DNA of 14,289 nt, taken from contig DAIRDJ010000109.1 in assembly GCA_036796215.1 (NCBI GenBank), forward strand, positions 1-14,289. The letters run 5' to 3'. Both the position numbers and the translations under genes were made by a program. Of this stretch, positions 6,100-13,448 are shown piece after piece (the first letter of the stretch is position 1; every line of letters begins with the position of its first letter). The notes below the pieces were generated by a model, which worked only from the letters and a program-made list of their open reading frames with translations, was not told where the DNA came from and made no database searches. This DNA comes from SLRI01 sp036796215 (GTDB lineage: Bacteria; Pseudomonadota; Alphaproteobacteria; Geminicoccales; Geminicoccaceae).

Positions 6100-7776
6100 A
6101 TGAAGGTTCAGCACTACAATGCGATGGTGCGCGCGATGATCAGCCGCCGCACGATGCTGCGCGGGGCGTCGGGCATGGGTGCGCTGGCGGCCACCGGCGG
6201 CCTGCTGCCCGGCCTCAGTCCGCGCGCCGCCCGGGCCCAGGGCAACCTGCGCGCCGAGATGCTGCAGATCCCGGGCGTCGGCATGGGCAGCCCGACCGAT
6301 TCCGACTGGCAGCGGGTCGGTGAGCTGTGTCTCGGTGCGACCCGCGAGCGGTTCGAGGCGGGGGCTTTCGACGGGGTCGAGCTGACCTTCATGGGGCTCA
6401 ACAACCAGAACCTGCACAACTTCCTGTTCCGTGGCTTCCTCCGCCCGTGGGAGGAGTATACCGGCGCCCGGATTGATTGGATCGATCTCGCCCAGGCCGA
6501 CTACAATGCCCGGCTGCAGCAGTCGATCGCGACCGGTACCGTCGATTTCGACCTGCTCGAGATGGGTGCCCCCTTCGAGGGCGATACCGCCGGCCGCGGC
6601 CTGCTCGATCCCTTGCCGGACTGGGTGGCCGAGGACATCGACATGGACGACTATGTCGACTACCTCAAGCCACCCGTGGGCACCTGGGACGGCCGGGTCT
6701 TCCGGGTCTCGATCGACGGCGACTGCCACTCCTTCGCCTATCGCAAGGACTACTACGCCTCGGAGGAACTGGCCGCGGCCTGGGCCGAGGCGGGTGACGG
6801 ATCGCCCTGGGAGCCGCCGACCACCTGGGAGATGGTGAACGCCCACAGCCGGTTTCTCGCCGGCAAGACCGACCCGCTGACCGGCCTGCCGGCGCACGGC
6901 TTCCTCGATCCGCTCAAGTTCACCTGGGGCGGTTTCGGCTTCTACTTCCTCGCCGACCGGGCGGTCGCCTACGCCAAGCACCCGGACGATCCGGCCTGGC
7001 TGTTCGATCCCGAGGACATGACGCCCCGGGTCAACAACCCGGCCTGGGTACAGGCGATCCAGGACGTGATGGACCTGATGGCGGTCGAGGGTGCCTATCC
7101 GCCCGATCAGCTGAACGCCGATCCGAACACCACGGCGTTCCAGCAGTTCCTCGCCGGCACCGGCATGGGGCTGACCTGGTGGGGCGACGTCGGCTCGAGT
7201 GCGCGCACCTCGGATACCAGTGTCGTCGGCGACGTGGTCGGCTTCTCGATCAACCCCGGCGCCACGCGGGTCTACAACAGCCGAACGGGTGAATGGGAGG
7301 AGCGCCCGAACGAGGCGCCCAACAATGCCTATATCGGCTGGGGCATCTACGTCACCAACCGGGTCGCCGAGGACGAGCAGAAGCGCACGGCGGCCTGGTC
7401 GGCGGCAGCGCATCTGGGCGGCAAGGACCTGTCGCTCTGGTGCTCGGCCTATCCCTCGGGCTTCCAGCCCTATCGCAACTCGCACTTCAACTACGAGGAG
7501 TGGGAAGCGGCAGGCTACGACCGTGATTACGTCGAGGATTACCTCAGCTCCAACCTCGACAGCTACAACCACCCGAACGCCGCCATCGAGCCGCGGATCC
7601 CGGGCATCTTCCAGTACTACTCGATCGCCGAGGACGAGTTGGTGCGCGGGCTCGCCGGCCAGTATGGCAGTGCGCAGGAGACGGCGGACGCCATCGCCAC
7701 CGCCTGGCAGGGCATTACCGACCAGATCGGGCGCGACAGCCAGGTAGCGCTCTACCGCGCCTCGCTCGGGCTCTGA
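6100..7776 (+). CDS. ABC transporter solute-binding protein, large, Tat-exported
   Basis: Periplasmic receptor of a second carbohydrate-type ABC importer. The ATG at 6100 follows AAGGGAGG (6086-6093) at 6 nt; GTG at 6097 is in frame but too close to that site. The 558-residue product has a twin-arginine export signal: ISRRTMLRG near residues 13-21, the hydrophobic stretch MGALAATGGLLPGL, and ARAQ near residue 48 as the cleavage site. Tat export implies folding before export. The mature part has family 1 features: LRPWEEYTGARIDWIDL, LQQSIATGTVDFDLLEMGAPF, AFQQFLAGTGMGLTWWGDVG and a long aromatic-rich C-terminal lobe. At ~510 mature residues it is larger than MalE-type proteins (~370-420), as in binding proteins for larger or unusual ligands. 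The ligand is unknown. Two permeases follow after a palindromic spacer. Confidence 0.85.
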   Translation: MKVQHYNAMVRAMISRRTMLRGASGMGALAATGGLLPGLSPRAARAQGNLRAEMLQIPGVGMGSPTDSDWQRVGELCLGATRERFEAGAFDGVELTFMGLNNQNLHNFLFRGFLRPWEEYTGARIDWIDLAQADYNARLQQSIATGTVDFDLLEMGAPFEGDTAGRGLLDPLPDWVAEDIDMDDYVDYLKPPVGTWDGRVFRVSIDGDCHSFAYRKDYYASEELAAAWAEAGDGSPWEPPTTWEMVNAHSRFLAGKTDPLTGLPAHGFLDPLKFTWGGFGFYFLADRAVAYAKHPDDPAWLFDPEDMTPRVNNPAWVQAIQDVMDLMAVEGAYPPDQLNADPNTTAFQQFLAGTGMGLTWWGDVGSSARTSDTSVVGDVVGFSINPGATRVYNSRTGEWEERPNEAPNNAYIGWGIYVTNRVAEDEQKRTAAWSAAAHLGGKDLSLWCSAYPSGFQPYRNSHFNYEEWEAAGYDRDYVEDYLSSNLDSYNHPNAAIEPRIPGIFQYYSIAEDELVRGLAGQYGSAQETADAIATAWQGITDQIGRDSQVALYRASLGL

Positions 7777-7796
7777 CGCCCGAAGCACCCGACAGG

Positions 7797-7827
7797 CGCA
7801 CCGGTGCGGCGGCAGGCCTGCCGCCGC
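7797..7827 (+). promoter_or_regulatory. Two overlapping perfect palindromes between binding-protein and permease genes
   Basis: CGCACCGGTGCG at 7797-7808 is a perfect 12-bp palindrome. It overlaps by three bases a perfect 22-bp palindrome at 7806-7827, whose half is GCGGCGGCAGG. In RNA the second can form a stem of about 8-9 GC-rich pairs. It lies 30 nt past the stop of the binding-protein gene and 56 nt before the permease ATG, with no T-run after it. The position parallels the hairpin at 3214-3238 in the other ABC operon, suggesting mRNA 3'-end protection or partial termination that favours the binding protein. Because the two palindromes share bases, only one can fold fully at a time. Confidence 0.55.
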
Positions 7828-7883
7828 CTCGGGGCGGGCAAGGTGAGGCGTAGCGGGCGGCAGGGCAGGGTGAACCGGGCAGG

Positions 7884-8981
7884 ATGAGCGAGGACCGTCT
7901 CTACGTCGTCACCGACGAGCGGATCAGCCCGGCGCGGGACCGGACAGGCCGGCTGCTGTTCTGGGGCTCGCTCGCCCTGCTGATCGGCGTCGCCGCCTTC
8001 CAGACGCTCGGCGCCTTCGGCCTCGTCGCCGCAGCCGGGAGTTGGCGCCCGACACTCTATGTCTATGTCTTCTGGGGCACCTGCTACGGCATCTCGCTCG
8101 TGCTGTGCCGGGGCGAGCGCGGCCGGCGACAGCTCTTCCTGCTGCCGGCGACCCTGTTCGTCGTGGCGATGGTGTTCTTCCCGCTCGCCTTCGGCCTCTC
8201 CATCGCCTTTTCCGACTGGAACCTTTCGTCGCTCGATGGCCGGCGGTTCAACGGCTTCGACAACCTGCGCCGGATGTGGACCGACTCGTTCTATTGGAAC
8301 GCACTTCGCAACATGCTGCTCTACGTGGCGGCGATTCTCGTCGAGTACAGCATCGCCTTCGGCCTCGCACTGCTGCTGAATTCGCAGATCCGGGCGCGCA
8401 AGTTCTTCCGTGTCGCCTTCCTGATGCCCTTGATGCTGAGCCCGGTCGCCGTCAGCTGGATGGTCGGCAAGTCGATGCTCGAGGGCCGCTTCGGGCCCGT
8501 CGCCCGGCTGCTGCGCTGGCTCGGGGTCGAGAACCCGCGCTTCTTCGGCGATCCGGAAACGGCTCTCGTGCTGATCATGATGATGGACGCCTGGACGTTC
8601 ATTCCGCTGATGATGATCATGCTGCTCGCCGGCCTGCAGGCGATCCCCACGGACATCCAGGAAGCTGCCCGCGTCGACGGGGCGACGCCGTGGCAGACCT
8701 TCTGGCGGGTGGTGTTCCCGCTGATGCTGCCGGTGTCACTGACCGCGATCATCATCCGCATCATCTTCAAGCTGAAGATCGCCGACATCATCATCAACGT
8801 CACCTCGGGCGGGCCCGGCGGTGCCACCGACAGCGTGACCAGCTTCATCTTCCGCGAGTACCGCGATCGCTCCAATGTCGGCTACGGCACGATGCTGGCG
8901 ATGGTCTACCTCGTGCTGATCGTCATCGGGCTCACGATCTTCACGAAGCTCGTGTCGCGCTGGATGCGGCCGAAATACTGA
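7884..8981 (+). CDS. ABC carbohydrate transporter permease, MalF type with extended N-terminus
   Basis: Inner-membrane channel subunit for the binding protein encoded just upstream. The ATG at 7884 gives 365 residues; the purine-rich GGGCAGG touching the ATG is too close for a good ribosome site, so translation may depend on the leader structure. Beyond the usual six membrane segments there are two more near the N-terminus (about residues 26-54 and 55-75) before the conventional first helix LLPATLFVVAMVFFPLAFG, giving about eight as in MalF. The EAA loop begins at residue 260 (EAARVDGATPWQTF) and runs into RVVFPLMLP. TSGGPGGATDSVTSFIF is the typical late MalF-like segment. The next permease starts 10 nt after its stop. 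Confidence 0.9.
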   Translation: MSEDRLYVVTDERISPARDRTGRLLFWGSLALLIGVAAFQTLGAFGLVAAAGSWRPTLYVYVFWGTCYGISLVLCRGERGRRQLFLLPATLFVVAMVFFPLAFGLSIAFSDWNLSSLDGRRFNGFDNLRRMWTDSFYWNALRNMLLYVAAILVEYSIAFGLALLLNSQIRARKFFRVAFLMPLMLSPVAVSWMVGKSMLEGRFGPVARLLRWLGVENPRFFGDPETALVLIMMMDAWTFIPLMMIMLLAGLQAIPTDIQEAARVDGATPWQTFWRVVFPLMLPVSLTAIIIRIIFKLKIADIIINVTSGGPGGATDSVTSFIFREYRDRSNVGYGTMLAMVYLVLIVIGLTIFTKLVSRWMRPKY

Positions 8982-8991
8982 AAGGGTGGGC

Positions 8992-9915
8992 GTGGCCAAA
9001 AAGCAGCAGATCTTCCACGACAGCGCGGCCGACCGCGCCTATCGGATGAAGTGGTACGCCAATCGGGTGGTGGTCTACGGCATCCTGTTGGTCTGGACCT
9101 TCATCTGTCTTTTCCCGATCTACTGGACGATCACCACGTCGTTCAAGCTGGCACCCGACGTGATGCAAGGCAACATGATCCCGTTTGTCGACTACGAGCC
9201 ACAATGGCGCGGCTGGCACTCGCTCGGGCTGAGCCCAGAAGCACTCGCCCAGCCCTCGACCGTGCGCCAGGAGTTCATCAAGCGCTTCGTCAACTCGACG
9301 ATCGCGGCCCTCGCCTCTTCCTCGCTGGCACTGGTGCTCGGCAGCCTCGCCGCCTACGGCCTGTCACGCTTCGACTACCGCTTCGGCTTCATGCGCAACG
9401 ACGACATCTCGTTCTTCTACCTCAGCCAGCTGATCCTGCCGCCGGTGGTGCTCGCATTGCCGTTTTTGGTGCTCTACCGCGAGACCGACCTGCTCGACTC
9501 GCGCATCGGGCTGATCCTGCTCTATGCGCTCACCGTGCTGCCCATCGTCATCTGGATCATGCGCGACCAGTTCAGCTCGATCCCGATCGAGCTCGAGGAG
9601 GCGGCCCTGGTCGATGGCCTCTCGATCTGGGGGGCCTTCCTCACCATCATCGTGCCCATTGCACTCCCCGGCATGGTCGCGGCCTTCATCCTGTCCTTGG
9701 TCTTGACCTGGAACGAGTATTTCTTCGCAGCATTGCTCACCTCGACCGACGCGGTGACGCTGCCGGTGATGGTGGCGAGCCAGACGGGCTCCCAGGGCAT
9801 CAATTGGTGGTCGATGGCCGCACTGTCGACGGCGGCGATCCTGCCGCTCGTCGTCATCGGCATCGTGCTCGAGCGCTACATCATCAAGGGCATGGCCTCG
9901 GGCGCGGTGAAATGA
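8992..9915 (+). CDS. ABC carbohydrate transporter permease, MalG type
   Basis: Second membrane subunit of this importer. I favour the GTG at 8992 because AAAGGG (8981-8986) lies 5 nt before it; the in-frame GTG at 8986 would overlap that site. The product has 307 residues, starting MAKKQQIFHDSAADRAY, then a first helix VVVYGILLVWTFICLFPIYW followed by TTSFKL, typical of MalG-type subunits. The EAA loop begins at residue 203 (EAALVDGLSIWGAF) and leads into IVPIALPGM; LTWNEYFFAALLTS is the usual C-terminal signature. The C-terminus RYIIKGMASGAVK is also characteristic. The ATPase subunit is missing after it: the next gene is the convergent kinase, only 36 nt away. Confidence 0.92.
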   Translation: MAKKQQIFHDSAADRAYRMKWYANRVVVYGILLVWTFICLFPIYWTITTSFKLAPDVMQGNMIPFVDYEPQWRGWHSLGLSPEALAQPSTVRQEFIKRFVNSTIAALASSSLALVLGSLAAYGLSRFDYRFGFMRNDDISFFYLSQLILPPVVLALPFLVLYRETDLLDSRIGLILLYALTVLPIVIWIMRDQFSSIPIELEEAALVDGLSIWGAFLTIIVPIALPGMVAAFILSLVLTWNEYFFAALLTSTDAVTLPVMVASQTGSQGINWWSMAALSTAAILPLVVIGIVLERYIIKGMASGAVK

Positions 9916-9951
9916 GCGGGCCGGACGCTCGGGGCGGGCCGGCGCGCTTAT
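9916..9951. other. Convergent 36-bp gap without a clear terminator
   Basis: The plus-strand permease and the minus-strand kinase end tail to tail here. GCGGGCCGG is repeated directly at 9916-9924 and 9934-9942, and only a weak 5-bp stem (9920-9924 with 9939-9943) can form. No T-run is visible on either strand, so transcripts from both operons may run into each other. Confidence 0.4.
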
Positions 9952-11442
9952 TCAGCCCGAAAGCTCCCGGGCGATGTCCTTGGTCTGCTCGTAGAGCCGG
10001 CGGAAGAGGGGATAGGCCTTCTGGTAGGCCGCTTCCGGCCGCGCCTCGACGGTGCGGGCCACCGGGTTCCAACGCGTGATGTCGTCGACCGCGGCCTCGC
10101 CGAGGGCCACCCGTGCCAAGAGCGCGTCGCCGTAGCTCGCCCCGGTCGTCCGTTCACACACGACCTGGTCGAGCCCCGAGCAGTCCGAGGTCGCCTGCAG
10201 CCAGAGCGCGTTCTTCGTGCCACCACCGACGGCCCGCACCTGCGCGGGCGGCGCGCCGGCCTCGCGGTAGGTCTCGATCACGTGTGCCGTGCCATACGCG
10301 ATCCCCTCGAGCACGGCGCGGAAGAGATGCGCACGGGTGTGGGTCAGGTTGAGGCCGAAGAAGGCACCCTTGGCATAGGGGTCGTGCAGGGGGGTCCGCT
10401 CGCCCGAGAAATAGGGCAAAAAGAGCAGGCCTTCGGCACCGGGTGGCACGGCTTCGGCCTCGGCGGCAAGGGTCGCAAAGGCCTCGTCGCGGCCGAGCTC
10501 GCGGGCGAACTGGTCGCGGAACCAGTGGGTCAGCGTGCCCGAGGTGGCGAGCCCGGCCATCGAGGCATTCAGGCCCGGAAAGAGCCACGGCGCATACCAG
10601 AGCCGCCCGTCGCGCACGCGGTTCTCGGTCAAGAGGATGATGAAGATGGTCGAGCCGTACATCATCATCATGTCGCCGACTTCGCGCACCCCGACCGACA
10701 CCGCCTCGGCCGCGGCGTCGATGGTGCCCGTGGTCACCGGCGTGCCGGCAGCGAGGCCGGTGGCCACGGCCGCGTCCGCCGTCACCTGCCCCGCGATCTC
10801 GGCCGACCAGAGCAACCGCGGCAGCATCTCGCGATCGGCGATGTCCGGCGCGAGGTCGAAGCACCAGTCCTGCGTCTCGACATTGTAGAGCGGCGAGAAA
10901 CTGGCCGCCGTATAGTGGTCGATCACGTACTGGCCGGTCAGGCGGTGGACGAGGAAGCTGGTCGAGGTGAGGAGCTTCGCCGTCTGGGCATAGATCTCCG
11001 GCCGGTTGTGCCGGAGCCAGAGGATCTTCGGCCCGACCGATTGCGAGGTCAGCGCGTTGCCGCAGCGCTCGAGGATGGTCTCCGCCCCGATCCTTTGGGT
11101 GAGATCGGCCACCTCGGCCATCGCCCGCGTATCGACGCCGTAGAGCACACCATTCATCAAGGGTTTGCCCGAGGCATCGACCGGCAGCATGCAGGGGCCG
11201 ATCGCCGAGCAGGCGACGGCGGCAACGGCGTCGCCCGTGGCCCCGGCCTTGGCCAGCACGGCCCGGGTGACGGCGACGAAGTCGCCCCACCAGTCCTCCT
11301 CCGCCCGGTGCTCGGCCCAGCCGGGCTGGGGTATCAGCATCTGGTGCGGGTGCGCCGCCTCGGCCACGACCCGGCCGGCCGCGTCGACCAGCACGGCCTT
11401 GGTCTCGAAGGTTCCGATATCGACGCCCAAGGTGTAGTTCAT
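9952..11442 (-). CDS. FGGY-family carbohydrate kinase, substrate unknown
   Basis: Phosphorylates a sugar or polyol with ATP in the cytoplasm. The ATG at 11442 overlaps the stop of the upstream M42 gene by one base (TGATG), so the two are likely coupled. The 496-residue length is normal. Seen in order: the N-terminal phosphate loop GVDIGTFETKAVLVD (6-20); GWAEHRAEEDWW (41-52) as in xylulokinase-like members; the catalytic-base region TGTIDAAAEAVSVG (238-251) with D242 as candidate base; FSGERTP (346-352) and LEGIAYG (378-384); and the adenosine-binding GGGTKNALWLQ (406-416). GASYGDALLA near 434 matches the FGGY C-terminal pattern. It is closest in feel to xylulokinase/ribulokinase-like enzymes, but the substrate pocket cannot be read reliably. 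As last gene of the operon, it would activate the sugar handled by the SDR, SgcQ-like and M42 proteins. Confidence 0.9.
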   Translation of the reverse strand: MNYTLGVDIGTFETKAVLVDAAGRVVAEAAHPHQMLIPQPGWAEHRAEEDWWGDFVAVTRAVLAKAGATGDAVAAVACSAIGPCMLPVDASGKPLMNGVLYGVDTRAMAEVADLTQRIGAETILERCGNALTSQSVGPKILWLRHNRPEIYAQTAKLLTSTSFLVHRLTGQYVIDHYTAASFSPLYNVETQDWCFDLAPDIADREMLPRLLWSAEIAGQVTADAAVATGLAAGTPVTTGTIDAAAEAVSVGVREVGDMMMMYGSTIFIILLTENRVRDGRLWYAPWLFPGLNASMAGLATSGTLTHWFRDQFARELGRDEAFATLAAEAEAVPPGAEGLLFLPYFSGERTPLHDPYAKGAFFGLNLTHTRAHLFRAVLEGIAYGTAHVIETYREAGAPPAQVRAVGGGTKNALWLQATSDCSGLDQVVCERTTGASYGDALLARVALGEAAVDDITRWNPVARTVEARPEAAYQKAYPLFRRLYEQTKDIARELSG

Positions 11443-12515
11443 CACCGGCGCTCCGTCTTGAAATCCGGGGTGATGCGGGCGAGGGCGGCGACCAGCAGCC
11501 CGGCGAGGTCCTCGAGGTCCGAGACCTGCACCACCTCGCGGGACGAATGCGAGTAGCGCATCGGAAAACCGACATCGATCGCCGCCACCCCGCGACCGAC
11601 GAGCTGGACGTAGGAGAGGTCGGTCAAAACACCGATCTGCGCCGAGCGCTGCAAGGGTATCGCCTCGGCCCCTGCGGTCGTCTCGAACAGTGTCACGAGG
11701 GCAGGGTGGGGCAGCACGCCGTTGAGCGTGCCGCGGCCGTGAAAGCTGTAGAGACTGATGCCGGGCCCGCCGCCGAGCCGCATCTCGCCGACCTCGCCCA
11801 TGTCCGGCGTATCGGTGGCGAGCAACAGGTCGAGCTGGATCGCGATGTCGGGGGCCAGCGCCTGGGCCGCCACCTGCGCACCCCTGAGGTTGAACTCCTC
11901 CTGCGTGGCGAAGACCAGATGCACCGTGGGCCCACCGCTTCGTGACGAGAGGGCACGGGCGACCTCGAGCAGCACGGCACAGCCGGCCCGATCGTCGACC
12001 GAGGTCCCGGCGATCCGCCCAGACGCGAGCTCGACCACGCGCGGCGCATAGGCGACGGGTGTGCCGATCGCGATCCCAGCGGCCTCGACCGCCGCCCGGC
12101 TGCCGTGGCCGGTGTCGATATAGAGCTCGGTCGCGGGCAGGACCTTGTACTTCTCCTCGGGCTGGGTCGCGTGATGCGCCTTCATCCCGATGATCCCGGG
12201 GATGTCGCGGCCATCCGCGGTCGAGAGGATCACCTCCTGCGCCGGCAAGGCGCGCTCGGGAACACCGCCCAGCCGGTGGACGCGGATCAGGCCATCGGCC
12301 TCGATCCGGCGGACGATCAGGCCGAGCTGGTCCATGTGGGTGAACAGCATCACCGAGGGGCCGTCGCCTGGGAAGCTCGCGATCAGATTGCCGAGCACGT
12401 CGGTCCGGGTGGCACAATCGAGGCGCTCGCGGATCGCGGCCCGCACCCGCTCTTCATGCCCGGCGACGCCCGGCACGAGCATCAATGCCTTCAGATCGGC
12501 AGCGATCCGGCTCAT
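11442..12515 (-). CDS. M42-family metallopeptidase (FrvX/SgcX-like)
   Basis: Dinuclear-metal aminopeptidase-type hydrolase of 357 residues, the usual size. The expected ligands of the M42 fold are all present: H60 in FTHMDQLG; the bridging aspartate in TSVDDRAG (D174); catalytic and metal glutamates in ATQEEFNLRGA (E206, E207); an aspartate in LLATDTPD (D235); and H323 in MRYSHSSREVV. The enzyme therefore looks active. M42 proteins include leucine or glutamyl aminopeptidases, and members in sugar operons (FrvX, SgcX) have no firmly known substrate. It starts 4 nt after the SgcQ-like gene and overlaps the kinase start by one base, so it clearly belongs to the sugar module. It may cleave an amide bond in a glycoconjugate or amino-sugar derivative, but that is a guess. 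Confidence 0.9.
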   Translation of the reverse strand: MSRIAADLKALMLVPGVAGHEERVRAAIRERLDCATRTDVLGNLIASFPGDGPSVMLFTHMDQLGLIVRRIEADGLIRVHRLGGVPERALPAQEVILSTADGRDIPGIIGMKAHHATQPEEKYKVLPATELYIDTGHGSRAAVEAAGIAIGTPVAYAPRVVELASGRIAGTSVDDRAGCAVLLEVARALSSRSGGPTVHLVFATQEEFNLRGAQVAAQALAPDIAIQLDLLLATDTPDMGEVGEMRLGGGPGISLYSFHGRGTLNGVLPHPALVTLFETTAGAEAIPLQRSAQIGVLTDLSYVQLVGRGVAAIDVGFPMRYSHSSREVVQVSDLEDLAGLLVAALARITPDFKTERR

Positions 12516-12519
12516 CCCG

Positions 12520-13332
12520 TCAGCCCGCCCCGCGCATGGCGCGAACGCGGGCCATGAAGTCGGCCGCCCGCTCGGGGTCGACCGGGTTCCAGGTATTGCC
12601 GTCGACTTTCAGCGACGAGCCAACGACGCAGCCATCGGCGATGCGCAGGACCTCGGCCACCGTCTCGTGCTTCACCCCCGTATTGGCCAGCACCGGTGTG
12701 TCCGGCAGCACCGCCTTGACGGCCTCGAGGTCTTCCATCCGTGCGGCCTCGCCAGTGATCGCCCCCGACACCAGCACCGCATCCGGGATCGAGGAGAAGA
12801 CGGCCGAGCGCGCCCGGTCCGGCAGCGGCCGGGGATCGAGCGAGCCCGCGAATTCGGCCGAGACGTTGTAGAGCATGACGAGGTCGGGCCGCCGGAGCCG
12901 GTCGCGGTAGCGCAGGGCTGCCGCCGCGTCCGGGGTCCAGAGCCCCATGTCGCTGGCATAGGTGCCGGTGAAGATCTCGCGGCAGAAGGCGGCACCGGTG
13001 GCGGCGGCAAGCGCCACCGTGGCCTTCGGATCCCAAAGGACATTGACCCCGAAGGGCAAAGTGAGGCGGTCGCGCAGCCGGCCGATCACATAGGCCATGG
13101 TCGCGGTCGATGCCGTGTCGACCTGCAATTCATAAGGCCGATCATTCTCGTTGCCGAACATCACCGCATCCACACCGGCGGCCTGCAGCGCCTCCAGATC
13201 GCGCGCCGCAGCGGCGACGATGCCCTCGGTCCCGGCCTCCGGATCGAAGAGCGGGGTGCCCGGCAGGGCACCCAGATGCACCATCGCGATCACCGGCTTC
13301 GCGGTGCCGAACACGGCCGAAAAACAGTTCAT
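12520..13332 (-). CDS. sgcQ: BtpA/SgcQ-family TIM-barrel protein
   Basis: Soluble barrel protein of 270 residues. The ATG at 13332 follows GGGAGGG at 6 nt on the minus strand, which decides the start over an upstream in-frame extension of about 17 codons. Family hallmarks: VIAMVHLGALPGTPLF (14-29), the GVDAVMFGNENDRPY segment, FGVNVLWDPKAT, FCREIFTGTYASDMG, VLVSGAITGEA, VLANTGVKHETV and CVVGSSLKVDG with the phosphate-gripping end of a TIM barrel. BtpA was linked to photosystem I stability in cyanobacteria, but the homologue SgcQ lies in the E. coli sgc sugar operon beside an M42 protein (SgcX), the same pairing as here. A sugar-phosphate enzyme (isomerase, epimerase or aldolase-like) is plausible; no activity is established. 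The symbol marks the family resemblance. Confidence 0.85.
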   Translation of the reverse strand: MNCFSAVFGTAKPVIAMVHLGALPGTPLFDPEAGTEGIVAAAARDLEALQAAGVDAVMFGNENDRPYELQVDTASTATMAYVIGRLRDRLTLPFGVNVLWDPKATVALAAATGAAFCREIFTGTYASDMGLWTPDAAAALRYRDRLRRPDLVMLYNVSAEFAGSLDPRPLPDRARSAVFSSIPDAVLVSGAITGEAARMEDLEAVKAVLPDTPVLANTGVKHETVAEVLRIADGCVVGSSLKVDGNTWNPVDPERAADFMARVRAMRGAG

Positions 13333-13448
13333 GATGGTCCCTCCCTGCGCGCCATGCTGGCGCAAGAACGGCAACCCGTCCACCGGCTCTTGGCCGCAAA
13401 TGTCGATCGGCAGCAGGCGCCGCCGCGCCCTCGCCGACGGGCAGGCCG
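13333..13448 (-). promoter_or_regulatory. Spacer upstream of the SgcQ-like gene with a short hairpin
   Basis: A 116-bp gap separates the SDR stop from the SgcQ-like start, the only sizeable gap in this operon. It carries the ribosome binding site GGGAGGG and, just upstream, a perfect 6-bp hairpin (GCGCCA, 3-nt loop, TGGCGC at 13349-13363). An internal promoter or leader control is possible. I see no clear -35/-10 pair. Confidence 0.3.

Noticed and set aside
6057..6323. An 88-codon frame starting with an ATG and a possible GGAGG upstream.
   Set aside because: It runs out of frame over the start of the Tat-exported binding protein and its later sequence is compositional shadow. A short coupled leader peptide cannot be excluded but nothing supports it.
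5836..7788. A 650-codon open frame on the minus strand.
   Set aside because: It is antisense to the large binding-protein gene, whose signal peptide, ribosome site and family motifs are convincing. Long antisense frames are expected in GC-rich DNA, and this one shows no domain pattern.
9916..9951. Bidirectional terminator between the convergent operons.
   Set aside because: Only a weak 5-bp stem and no T-run on either strand.
11443..12417. Upstream in-frame extension of the FGGY kinase frame across the M42 gene.
   Set aside because: The extension is the M42 gene read in another frame. The kinase phosphate loop begins right after the ATG at 11442, as expected.
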